Both the position numbers and the translations under genes were made by a program. This document shows positions 25,612 through 33,549 of a stretch of DNA of 64,000 bases, one piece after another. Source of the stretch: Pseudomonadota bacterium (lineage in GTDB: Bacteria > Pseudomonadota > Alphaproteobacteria > Micavibrionales > CSBR16-224); NCBI GenBank assembly GCA_013285465.1, contig CP053449.1, forward strand, positions 2,008,735 to 2,072,734, read 5' to 3'. Positions within the stretch are counted from its first letter, which is position 1. Each line of letters begins with the position of its first letter. Below the pieces are notes generated by a model, which had not been told where the DNA came from, made no database searches, and saw only the letters and a list, made by a program, of their open reading frames with translations.

Positions 25612-26895
25612 TTATTCTTTCACCTCGATCAGTTCGGCACGCTGGAACACCGGATAGAGTTCACTCAAGATATCCATGATGACATGGGACTTGGCTTCGG
25701 TCAGGCGCAAAGCGGTATCCGCCAGTTTCTGCCCCTCGACCGGATTTAAGAACAGATGCCGTATTTCCGTGTACAGCTCTTCCTCGCCTTCCAGACGGCG
25801 GGCGGCGCTGACATCTTCAAAATCCTCGCAGATCGTGACGAAATTATGCATATAGGGACCGTAGAGAATCTGGCATTCCAGCCGCCCCGGTTCAATCGGG
25901 TTATGGCCGCCATGCGGAATGAATGAGCCGCCGATACAAACCATCGAAATCGCACTGAAATAAAGCCCCAATTCTCCGATCGTATCGACCAGATGGATAT
26001 CATCCTCCGGTCCCGGCAAGGCACCGAGCGAGCGCTGCGAAACTTTCAGCCCCTCCTCCGCACAGAGCGCCAGAATATCGTTGCGGCGGTCGGGGTGGCG
26101 CGGCGCGATAATCGTCACATTTTCGGGAAAGTTTTCCTTCAGCTTTTTATGAATACGCAGCGCGATTTCCTCTTCACCCTCATGGGTGCTGGCAAACAGC
26201 CAATGCGGCCTTTCCTCCAGCGCATCCAGAAGTTTTTCCAGATCGCGTTCGTCACAGCCGAGCGGTGCGGCGGAATATTTCAGATTACCCGACGGGCGCA
26301 CATTCTGCCCGCCGATCCCTTCGAAATGTCCGGCTTCATATTCATTCTGCACAAGACACATCTGGAAAGCGCCCAGCACATCCTTACCGAAACTTCCCAG
26401 CTTTGACCAACGGTGGAAAGAGCGTTTGGACATGCGGCCGTTAATCAGTGCCGCGGGAATATTGCGCTGTTTCATTTCCATCAGCATATTCGGCCATAAT
26501 TCCGATTCCGCCCATAACACGACATCCGGCTTCCAATGCTCCAGAAAATCCGCAACATATTCAGGGTGGTCCAGCGGGATAAATTGATGGAAAGCGCGTT
26601 TGGGCAGGCGTTTTTCCATCAGCTCTGCCGAGGTCACAGTACCGGAGGTCACAAGCACATGCGCCTTGGGAAACAGGCTTTGCATCTGTTCGATCAATGC
26701 CAGCAGCGACAAGACTTCGCCCACACTGGCACCGTGCAGCCAGATCAGCTTGCCGCGCGGACGTTTACGCGACGGCTTGCCGAAACGCTCACCCAGACGG
26801 GCTTCGACCTCTTTGCCCTTTTCCAGCCGGCGTGTCAGATACCAGGGCAGAAAAGGCGTCAGCAATTTTGTTCCTGTGCGGTAAAACCGGTACAT
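25612..26895 (-). CDS. waaA: 3-deoxy-D-manno-octulosonic acid (Kdo) transferase
   Basis: This 427-residue GT30 glycosyltransferase adds Kdo to lipid A precursors at the inner membrane during LPS synthesis. The N-terminal anchor region MYRFYRTGTKLLTPFLP is followed by RLGERFGKP and LIWLHGASVGEV with the catalytic Glu. The second domain has SGNLKY, FASTHEGEEE, IIAPRHPDR and the GGSFIPHGGHNPIEP sugar-nucleotide motif. I chose the ATG at 26895; the frame stays open upstream into yejF, whose stop (26909) is 13 bases before. It is probably the last gene of the yejBEF-waaA unit on the minus strand. Its presence indicates an LPS-containing outer membrane. Confidence 0.95.
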   Translation of the reverse strand: MYRFYRTGTKLLTPFLPWYLTRRLEKGKEVEARLGERFGKPSRKRPRGKLIWLHGASVGEVLSLLALIEQMQSLFPKAHVLVTSGTVTSAELMEKRLPKRAFHQFIPLDHPEYVADFLEHWKPDVVLWAESELWPNMLMEMKQRNIPAALINGRMSKRSFHRWSKLGSFGKDVLGAFQMCLVQNEYEAGHFEGIGGQNVRPSGNLKYSAAPLGCDERDLEKLLDALEERPHWLFASTHEGEEEIALRIHKKLKENFPENVTIIAPRHPDRRNDILALCAEEGLKVSQRSLGALPGPEDDIHLVDTIGELGLYFSAISMVCIGGSFIPHGGHNPIEPGRLECQILYGPYMHNFVTICEDFEDVSAARRLEGEEELYTEIRHLFLNPVEGQKLADTALRLTEAKSHVIMDILSELYPVFQRAELIEVKE

Positions 26896-26908
26896 GGGAA
26901 TCCGTTTT

Positions 26909-28543
26909 CTATTTTTTGTTTTTCTTTTTCGGTGCGGCTTTCGGCGCATCGGTAAAAAAGGCGGCTTTCAGAAGTTCTTTCGTGTACTCCGTTTCCGGGC
27001 TTTCAAAAATCTGTTCCCGGCTGCCGATTTCGACAATTTTCCCGTGCTGCATCACCAGTACATGATGCGACATCGCGCGTACGACTTTCAAATCATGGCT
27101 GATGAAAATATAGGACAGATTATGGCGTTTCTGCAAGTCGCGCAACAGCTCGACAATCTGCGCCTGTACCGACATATCCAGCGCCGAGGTCGGCTCGTCC
27201 AGTACAACCAGTTTCGGATTTAAAATCATCGCTCGCGCAATGGCAATCCGTTGCCGCTGCCCGCCGGAAAATTCATGCGGATAACGGAAGCGCGTTTCAG
27301 GGTCAAGACCGACCTCCTCCAAAATCGCCACAACACGGTCATCACGCTCTTTTTGCGACAGATGTTTCTGATGCACCAGCAGACCTTCTTCAATAATGCC
27401 GCGCACCGACAGACGCGGTGACAGCGCGCCGTAAGGGTCCTGAAAAACCAGCTGCATATCGGCACGCAGCGGGCGCATCTGTTTCTGGCTCAGATGCGTC
27501 ACATCCTGCCCGTTAAAAGAGATTTTGCCCTGTGCCTGCAGCAGCCGCAAAATGGCAAAACCCAAAGTCGATTTTCCCGAGCCTGACTCGCCGACGATAC
27601 CAAGCGTCTGCCCTTCGCGCAGAACCATATCAATTCCATCCACGGCGCGGACATAATCGACCGTGCGGCGCATCACGCCTTTTTTAATCGGGAAATAAAC
27701 CTTCACATCCTCCGCCGTCAGCAGCACGCGGGCATTATCATTCACCGACGGCGGCGCGCCTTTCGGCTCCGCAGACAGCAGCGCCTTGGTATAGGCATGT
27801 TCCGGCGTTTCAAATACCGCTTTCGTTGCTCCCTGCTCGACAATCTCGCCGCGGTTCATCACACAGACATGGTCGGACATTTTACGCACAACATTCAAAT
27901 CATGGGTAATCAGCAAAATCGCCATATCCAGCTCTTTTTGCAGTTTTTGCAGCAGTTCCAGAATTTGCAGCTGCACCGTCACATCCAGCGCCGTTGTCGG
28001 CTCATCCGCAATCAGGATATCCGGCTCATTCGCCAATGCCATTGCAATCATCACGCGCTGGCGCTGCCCGCCAGATAATTCATGCGGGAATGCGCCCAGA
28101 CGGGTTTTCAATTGCGACAATCCGACCATCTCCAGCAGCTCCTGCACCCGTGCGCGGGCGGCAGTCTCCGACATCTTCTTATGCAGGAATAACGGCTCGG
28201 CAATCTGGCGTTCAATCGTATGCAGCGGGTTCAGCGCCGTCATCGGTTCCTGAAAGATCATCGAAATACGGTTGCCGCGAATACTGCGCAGCACGGATTT
28301 TGAGGCGCCGATCACATTCTGCCCGTCAAAGACGATCTCGCCCGACGGATGCGACGCCATCGGATAAGGCAATAATTGCAAAACGGATAAAGCCGTGACG
28401 GATTTTCCCGATCCGGACTCGCCGACCAGCGCCGTGGTTTTGCCTTTTTCAACCGTAAAGCTGACCTTTTTCACCGCCGCGACAGATTGCTGGTCAGGCA
28501 CGCGGAACGTCACGGATAAATCTTTTACAGTCAGGAGTGTCAT
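26909..28543 (-). CDS. yejF: peptide ABC transporter, fused ATP-binding protein YejF
   Basis: This 544-residue protein carries two complete ABC ATPase domains in tandem. Domain 1 has Walker A GESGSGKSV near residues 40-48, signature LSGGQRQRV and Walker B ILIADEPTTALDV. Domain 2 has GESGSGKSTLGF, FSGGQRQRI and LVVLDEPTSALDM. Such fused ATPases drive oligopeptide/dipeptide importers; with the upstream permeases this one is YejF. The Lys-rich C-terminal tail (APKKKNKK) is extra. The start directly abuts the yejE stop. In other bacteria YejABEF imports peptides and helps resist antimicrobial peptides. Confidence 0.93.
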   Translation of the reverse strand: MTLLTVKDLSVTFRVPDQQSVAAVKKVSFTVEKGKTTALVGESGSGKSVTALSVLQLLPYPMASHPSGEIVFDGQNVIGASKSVLRSIRGNRISMIFQEPMTALNPLHTIERQIAEPLFLHKKMSETAARARVQELLEMVGLSQLKTRLGAFPHELSGGQRQRVMIAMALANEPDILIADEPTTALDVTVQLQILELLQKLQKELDMAILLITHDLNVVRKMSDHVCVMNRGEIVEQGATKAVFETPEHAYTKALLSAEPKGAPPSVNDNARVLLTAEDVKVYFPIKKGVMRRTVDYVRAVDGIDMVLREGQTLGIVGESGSGKSTLGFAILRLLQAQGKISFNGQDVTHLSQKQMRPLRADMQLVFQDPYGALSPRLSVRGIIEEGLLVHQKHLSQKERDDRVVAILEEVGLDPETRFRYPHEFSGGQRQRIAIARAMILNPKLVVLDEPTSALDMSVQAQIVELLRDLQKRHNLSYIFISHDLKVVRAMSHHVLVMQHGKIVEIGSREQIFESPETEYTKELLKAAFFTDAPKAAPKKKNKK

Positions 28544-29629
28544 CTACGCATCCTTTTCCTTGCTTTGCGCCATTTCAGCAACGGCGTTTTCTTCCACGCC
28601 CTTCTGGACGAAAATTTTACGCGGGTCAAAGGCGTCACGCACGGCCTCCCCGACGAATGTCAGCAAACTCAGCATCACAGCCAATGACATAAAGGCAGTA
28701 ATTCCCAGCCACGGCGCCTGCAGATTGTTTTTCCCCTGCGATAAAAGCTCGCCCAAAGACGGCGATCCCGGCGGCAGACCGAAACCGAGAAAATCAAGAC
28801 TGGTCAGGGTCGTAATCGCCCCTGTCAGCACAAAGGGCATCAGGCTCAGCGTCGCCACCATCGCATTGGGCAGCGCATGTTTCACCATGATGACAAGGGT
28901 CGGCACACCCAAAGCCTGTGCGGCGCGGATATAATCCAGATTGCGGGTACGCAGAAACTCCGCCCGCACTACATCTACCAATGTCATCCAGGAAAACAGC
29001 AGCATCAAAATCAGCAGGCTGAAAAATCCGGGTTCGATCACGCTGGCCATGATAATCAGCAGAAACAGCACCGGCATCCCCGACCATATCTCCATAAAAC
29101 GCTGCGACAACAGATCAAACCAGCCGCCGAAATAACCCTGCATCGCCCCGACCGTCACGCCGATCAGGCTGCCCAGCAGGGTCAGACACAGGCCGAACAA
29201 CACCGAAATACGAAACCCGTAAATCAGTCTTGCCGTCACATCCCTGCCCTGATCATCGGTGCCAAGCCAGTTTTCTGTCGTCGGCGGTGACGGGGCGGGC
29301 CGGTCGAGATTATAATTGATCGTCGCATAGGAATAACGGATCAGTGGCCAGACCATCCAGCCTTTTTCATTAATCAGATCACGCACATAGGGGTCGCGGT
29401 AATCCGCTGTTGTTTCAAACTCTCCGCCGAAGGTCGTTTCGGCATAGGAAACAAAAACCGGCGTATAAAACTGCCCGTCATAACGCACCAAAAGCGGCTT
29501 GTCATTGGCGATGAATTCGGCAAACAGGCTCAGCACCAGCAGCAGCAGAAACAGCATCAACGACCAGTAACCGCGGCGGTTGCGGCGGAACTGGTGCAGG
29601 CGGCGCTTTGCAATGGGCGACAGGATCAT
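28544..29629 (-). CDS. yejE: peptide ABC transporter permease YejE
   Basis: This 361-residue inner-membrane permease has a first helix at residues 20-40 (YWSLMLFLLLLVLSLFAEF), a large periplasmic loop with the NWLGTDDQGRDV motif typical of OppC/YejE permeases, and five further helices. The EAA-type loop for ATPase contact is RAEFLRTRNLDYIRAAQALGV. The end, LLTFVGEAVRDAFDPRK, is the usual C-terminus of the family. It lies between yejB and yejF with almost no intergenic space, so one operon is likely. Confidence 0.93.
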   Translation of the reverse strand: MILSPIAKRRLHQFRRNRRGYWSLMLFLLLLVLSLFAEFIANDKPLLVRYDGQFYTPVFVSYAETTFGGEFETTADYRDPYVRDLINEKGWMVWPLIRYSYATINYNLDRPAPSPPTTENWLGTDDQGRDVTARLIYGFRISVLFGLCLTLLGSLIGVTVGAMQGYFGGWFDLLSQRFMEIWSGMPVLFLLIIMASVIEPGFFSLLILMLLFSWMTLVDVVRAEFLRTRNLDYIRAAQALGVPTLVIMVKHALPNAMVATLSLMPFVLTGAITTLTSLDFLGFGLPPGSPSLGELLSQGKNNLQAPWLGITAFMSLAVMLSLLTFVGEAVRDAFDPRKIFVQKGVEENAVAEMAQSKEKDA

Positions 29630-29631
29630 CT

Positions 29632-30753
29632 CTATCTGCCCTCCAGCGCGTTGAAATCAATACGCGGGTCAACCCATGTCAGCGTCAGATCGCTGACCAG
29701 CTTGATGACAAGTCCCAGCAATGTGAAAATATACAATGTCGCGAACATCACCGGATAATCACGGTTCAACGCCGATTCAAAACCGAGCAGCCCCAGCCCG
29801 TCCAGCGAGAAAATCGTTTCGATCAGCAGTGATCCTGTCAGAAAGATACTCATCAAAGCCGCCGGAAATCCGGCAATCACAATCAGCATGGCATTGCGGA
29901 ACACATGTTTATACAGGATACGTTTTTCCACCAGACCTTTTGACCGCGCCGTCAGCACATATTGTTTATTCAGCTCGTCCAGAAAAGAGTTTTTGGTCAA
30001 AATCGTCAGGCTGGCAAAACCGCTGATAACCAAAGCGGCAATCGGTAGAGCCAGATGCCAGAAATAATCCAGAATGCGTTTCGGCCAGCTGAGATCATGC
30101 CAGTTATCGGAGACCAGCCCGCGCAAGGGGAAAATATCCCAATAGGTTCCTCCCGCAAACAAGACGATCAGCAAAATCGCAAACATAAAGCCCGGAATGG
30201 CATAGCCGACAATAATAACACCGCTGGTCCAGACATCGAAGCGCTCGCCGTCGCGCACCGCCTTTTTGATACCCAGCGGAATGGAAATCAGATAAATGAT
30301 CAAAGTGCTCCACAAGCCGAGGGAAATCGAGACAGGCAGCTTGTCCTTAACCAGATCAATCACCGCGCGATCCTGATAATAGCTGGTGCCGAAATCGAAT
30401 TTCAGATAATTTTTGATCATCATCATAAAGCGTTCGCCCGCCGGTTTATCGAAGCCGAACTGGCGTTCCAGCTCTTTGATAAAGGCGGGATCAAGCCCCT
30501 GCGCACCGCGATATTTGCTTTTTCCGCCCGAGACTGCTGCCGTTTTATGCTGCAAATCCTGCTGCATGGAGAAATCTTCACCGCCACCGCCGGAAAAGCG
30601 TTCGGTCGCCGAAACGTCATTGCCCTGAATTTTGGCCAGCATCTGTTCCACAGGGCCGCCGGGCGCGACCTGCACAATCAGAAAATTCAGCAAAATGATG
30701 CCCAGCAGCGTCGGAATCATCAGTAACAGCCGCCGGAGGACATAGGCTCCCAT
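29632..30753 (-). CDS. yejB: peptide ABC transporter permease YejB
   Basis: This 373-residue permease begins [19 protein letters not shown], the usual N-terminus of OppB/YejB proteins. After the first helix comes a long periplasmic segment including [10 protein letters not shown] and QFGFDKP, an insert that is longer in YejB than in OppB. Five membrane helices follow, with the ATPase-contact loop ([18 protein letters not shown]) and the C-terminal [10 protein letters not shown]. It is the first gene of the yejB-yejE-yejF unit. The substrate-binding partner YejA is not adjacent; a YejA gene lies at 42.0-43.9 kb. Confidence 0.93.
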   Translation of the reverse strand: MGAYVLRRLLLMIPTLLGIILLNFLIVQVAPGGPVEQMLAKIQGNDVSATERFSGGGGEDFSMQQDLQHKTAAVSGGKSKYRGAQGLDPAFIKELERQFGFDKPAGERFMMMIKNYLKFDFGTSYYQDRAVIDLVKDKLPVSISLGLWSTLIIYLISIPLGIKKAVRDGERFDVWTSGVIIVGYAIPGFMFAILLIVLFAGGTYWDIFPLRGLVSDNWHDLSWPKRILDYFWHLALPIAALVISGFASLTILTKNSFLDELNKQYVLTARSKGLVEKRILYKHVFRNAMLIVIAGFPAALMSIFLTGSLLIETIFSLDGLGLLGFESALNRDYPVMFATLYIFTLLGLVIKLVSDLTLTWVDPRIDFNALEGR

Positions 30754-30857
30754 ATTTTAAAACAACTCCGATTTTTTCATTTTCCCGTATTATAAAGGAT
30801 TTCCGCCTATGTGGAAGAATAATAACGGAGAAAAACCATGCATTTGACAGAAAACTG

Positions 30858-30899
30858 TTGACATAATAAGCTATTTTTCATATATTAATGAAACGTTAA
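30858..30899 (+). promoter_or_regulatory. strong promoter overlapped by a perfect CtrA box
   Basis: TTGACA (30858-30863), a 17-base spacer and TATATT (30881-30886) form a near-consensus promoter. A TTAA-N7-TTAA CtrA box at 30885-30899 covers the end of the -10 element and the start point, a place where binding would be expected to block transcription. A second TTGACA lies at 30844-30849. Confidence 0.65.
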
Positions 30900-30999
30900 C
30901 GCAGGACGAAGGGTGAGTCGTGCGCAAAGGATTTTAAAAGCTCTGTTTTCAAAAAGATAAGAGCAAAACGGCAAAGGTAAAATTGAGGGGAAGAAACAA

Positions 31000-31614
31000 A
31001 TGTTTGTAAAACTCGTATTAGGTGCGGCAGCGGAAAAAGCTTTTAAAAAAGCAGGCGGCATTGACGGCCTGACGGAAAAAGGCAAAAAAGCGGCACAGCG
31101 CCTGTCCGAACATGGGCAGAACATCAAAAAAGCCATCAACCATAAAAGCGTTGAAGAAGGTGCGGAAACAGTCGGAACCGTTGCCGGAGATGTTGTCGAT
31201 GTCGCCAAAGACGCCGGACAGGTGACGCTGGAAATTGCCAATGAAACCATTGGCGATTTGAAAAACGGCTGGGGCCGCGCCAAAGAAATCTTCGGTGCCG
31301 CAAAACAGCCGAAAACAGAGGATAAGACAGAACAGAATGATACGCCGTATGAAAATACAGCATCCGATATTCTGCAAATGTTTGAAGCAGGCACACAGGA
31401 CGCGGAAGCCGTCAATGCACTGGTTGAATACCTGACAAAAGGCTACCACTTCACAACGGAAGAAGCGGACAAAGTTTTCGAAGCTGTCGAAAACACAAAC
31501 CTGTCGGCAACGGATAAGGAAAAGCTGCAAGAAGCGGTTATCGAACAAACGGAAGACACCAGACCCGGCCGCGGGTTCCTGATGAGCCGTCCGCACAACA
31601 AGAAAACAATGTAA
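31000..31614 (+). CDS. small helical protein, unknown, CtrA-box locus
   Basis: The protein has 204 residues. The N-terminal MFVKLVLGAAAEKAFKKAGG is amphipathic, then Lys/Glu/Ala-rich helices follow (LTEKGKKAAQRLSEHGQNIKK; EEGAETVGTVAGDVVDVAKDA) and an acidic C-terminal half (SDILQMFEAGTQDAEAVNALV). There is no clear membrane helix or catalytic motif, and I know no family. A GAGGGGAAG ribosome-binding site precedes the ATG, and the leader from the predicted start point is about 107 bases. The next gene, 36 bases downstream, also begins with a short VK-hydrophobic stretch, so the two may be a pair. Confidence 0.7.
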   Translation: MFVKLVLGAAAEKAFKKAGGIDGLTEKGKKAAQRLSEHGQNIKKAINHKSVEEGAETVGTVAGDVVDVAKDAGQVTLEIANETIGDLKNGWGRAKEIFGAAKQPKTEDKTEQNDTPYENTASDILQMFEAGTQDAEAVNALVEYLTKGYHFTTEEADKVFEAVENTNLSATDKEKLQEAVIEQTEDTRPGRGFLMSRPHNKKTM

Positions 31615-31650
31615 TTTTGACGTTTTAAACACGAGAAAAGGGTAAAAAAA

Positions 31651-32112
31651 ATGGGCTTGGTAAAATTCGCAGTACAACAGATCGCTATGGCTGCTATCAC
31701 ACGGGTCTCCAGAACGGCCGGTGACGAAATCGGTAAAGCCGTTGTGAAAGAAGGATCAAAGAAAATCGCTGAAAAAGTCGTACAGCGCGGTGAAGACGGC
31801 AATATCACGATCCCGACCAGCCTTGGCGGCGTTCTTGATATGGTGAAAAAAGGTAAAGGCAAAGGTAAAACGGTTGTCACCTCGCATGGTGAAGTCGAAG
31901 TGCCCGAAGTCAAGCAGGCACCGGTCGATATTTCCGGCGGCAGCACCAATACGGTCGACAAGCTGGCCAAAACAGCGGAAGAATTCGGCACGGTTGCCAA
32001 AACGCAGGTTGACGGCGCCACGGAAAAAGGCAAAAAGCTTTTCGGCGGATTGCTTGAGAATGCCAAAAAAGTCGGCAACGCTGCTGCAAAAGGCTACAGC
32101 AAAGACAAATAA
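31651..32112 (+). CDS. small basic helical protein, unknown
   Basis: The protein has 153 residues and starts MGLVKFAVQQIAMAAITRVS, an amphipathic or weakly hydrophobic segment. A Lys-rich part follows (EGSKKIAEKVVQRG; VKKGKGKGKTVV), then a Ser/Gly linker and a helical C-terminus (NTVDKLAKTAEEFGTVAK; LLENAKKVGNAAAKGYSK). It is rich in Lys, Ala and Gly and has no cysteine. An AAAGGG site lies upstream. The composition resembles phasin-like or nucleoid-type small helical proteins, but no signature supports either. It is probably co-transcribed with the preceding gene and is convergent with nadK. Confidence 0.65.
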   Translation: MGLVKFAVQQIAMAAITRVSRTAGDEIGKAVVKEGSKKIAEKVVQRGEDGNITIPTSLGGVLDMVKKGKGKGKTVVTSHGEVEVPEVKQAPVDISGGSTNTVDKLAKTAEEFGTVAKTQVDGATEKGKKLFGGLLENAKKVGNAAAKGYSKDK

Positions 32113-32130
32113 GAACAGGTTTAGGCTTTT

Positions 32131-32913
32131 TTAAGCCCAGACCATGAATTGTTCTTTACGAATACGTTCATCCAAATTCAGATCAGGATCAAATAACAGG
32201 GTCAGGGAAACTTTACGGTCTTCCCTGATCCTGACTGATTCCGCATCACGGATCTCGGTAAAATCCGCAACCGCGCTGACAGGGCGGTCTTTCGGATTGA
32301 TAATCTCCAGCTTGATATCACAGCTTTCAGGCAGTAATGCGCCGTTCCAGCGGCGCGGGCGGAAGGCGCTGATCGGTGTCATCGCCAGAATATTGGCATT
32401 CAGCGGAATAATCGGACCGTTTGCCGACAAATTATAAGCGGTGCTGCCTGCGGGGGTTGAAACAATCAGCCCGTCGCAGACCAGTTGTTTCATCCGCACG
32501 ACATTATCAATGACGATTTTTATTTTTGCCGCCTGCCGCGTTTCCCTCAGTAGCGAGACTTCATTAATGCCCCAGGCATCATGGGTTTCGCCCTTCACGG
32601 TCTTAATCGTTGCCTTCAGCGGATGCAATGTCACATGATGCGCCTTTTCAAGGCGTTTCAGCAAACCCGTATCGCGGTATTCATTCAGAAGAAAACCGAC
32701 GGAGCCACGGTTTAACCCGAAAACAGGCGTATTATGCCCCAGCTTGATGACTTCATGCAGAACATGCAGCAGCGTGCCGTCACCGCCCAGCGGCACAATC
32801 ACATCCGCCTCCTCCATCGTGCCGACAATATGTTTTTGATAGGCTTTCGTTAGAGCCGCAGCTGCTTCCTGCGCCTTTTTTGTTCTTTCCGCCGCGAACA
32901 AAAAAATCTTCAT
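32131..32913 (-). CDS. nadK: NAD kinase
   Basis: This 260-residue enzyme phosphorylates NAD to NADP. The GGDGT motif (VIVPLGGDGTLLHVLHE, near residue 43) holds the catalytic Asp. FGLNRGSVGFLLNEY, NEVSLLR and LIVSTPAGSTAYNLSANGPI are the other conserved blocks, in the usual order. Length fits the short bacterial form. The gene stands alone on the minus strand, with its stop 18 bases from the convergent small-protein gene, and diverges from a GNAT gene. It is functionally connected to the NAD salvage operon at 58-64 kb but not linked to it. Confidence 0.94.
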   Translation of the reverse strand: MKIFLFAAERTKKAQEAAAALTKAYQKHIVGTMEEADVIVPLGGDGTLLHVLHEVIKLGHNTPVFGLNRGSVGFLLNEYRDTGLLKRLEKAHHVTLHPLKATIKTVKGETHDAWGINEVSLLRETRQAAKIKIVIDNVVRMKQLVCDGLIVSTPAGSTAYNLSANGPIIPLNANILAMTPISAFRPRRWNGALLPESCDIKLEIINPKDRPVSAVADFTEIRDAESVRIREDRKVSLTLLFDPDLNLDERIRKEQFMVWA

Positions 32914-32996
32914 GGCTTTGCTTTCCTGTATTTACTTCACTAATCTATATCATGCGACAAAGACAGTGCAGGTACAAGAAGATAGAAGGATAAGGC

Positions 32997-33545
32997 ATGG
33001 AGGTTATCATACGCAGCGCCGATATCGGGGACGCCGAAGAGATTGCCACAGTGCATACCCGCGCATGGCACGAAAGCTATCACGATTTGATTGACCGGAG
33101 CTTTCTGAAAAACGCGATCACGCTGGAACGCAACCTGCCGCGACGGATCGCCGCATTGGAAAAAGCGGCAACCGGACACGGGCACCCGCATTACGTCGCC
33201 ATTCTGCCCGGCCAGAGCATTGTCGGCTTTGCCTGTTGCGGCAAATGGCGTGAGTCGGGCGGGCTGACAGAACCGGAGGGCGAAATTTCCGCCATTTATC
33301 TGCTGGACAGCGCAAAACGCAAAGGTATCGGCAAAAAGCTGTTCCTTGCCTGCGCCCGTGACCTGCTTGAGAAAAACATGAAAACCATGGCGCTGTGGGT
33401 TCTGCAGGAGAACATACCCGCACGCAGATTTTATGAAGCCATGGGCGGGCGCTGTGTTAAAGAAAACACCCCGCTGACATTCGGCGATCAGGAATATCTG
33501 GAATGCGCCTATCTCTATGACGATCTGACGCGTTTTAAAGCCTGA
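32997..33545 (+). CDS. GNAT family N-acetyltransferase
   Basis: This 182-residue protein has the GNAT acetyl-CoA fold. An N-terminal VIIRSADIGDAEEIATVHTRAWHESY is followed by the central beta strands with GEISAIYLLDSAKRKGIGKKLF (motif A, acetyl-CoA pyrophosphate loop Q/RxxGxG/A as RKGIGK) and motif B with ALWVLQENIPARRFYEAMGG. Substrate cannot be inferred. AAGGATAAGG precedes the ATG. It ends 5 bases from the convergent dotO gene. Confidence 0.88.
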   Translation: MEVIIRSADIGDAEEIATVHTRAWHESYHDLIDRSFLKNAITLERNLPRRIAALEKAATGHGHPHYVAILPGQSIVGFACCGKWRESGGLTEPEGEISAIYLLDSAKRKGIGKKLFLACARDLLEKNMKTMALWVLQENIPARRFYEAMGGRCVKENTPLTFGDQEYLECAYLYDDLTRFKA

Positions 33546-33549
33546 AGGT

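Noticed and set aside
32113-32140. Bidirectional terminator between the small-protein gene and nadK
   Set aside because: Only a 5-base stem overlapping the nadK stop; too weak to call.
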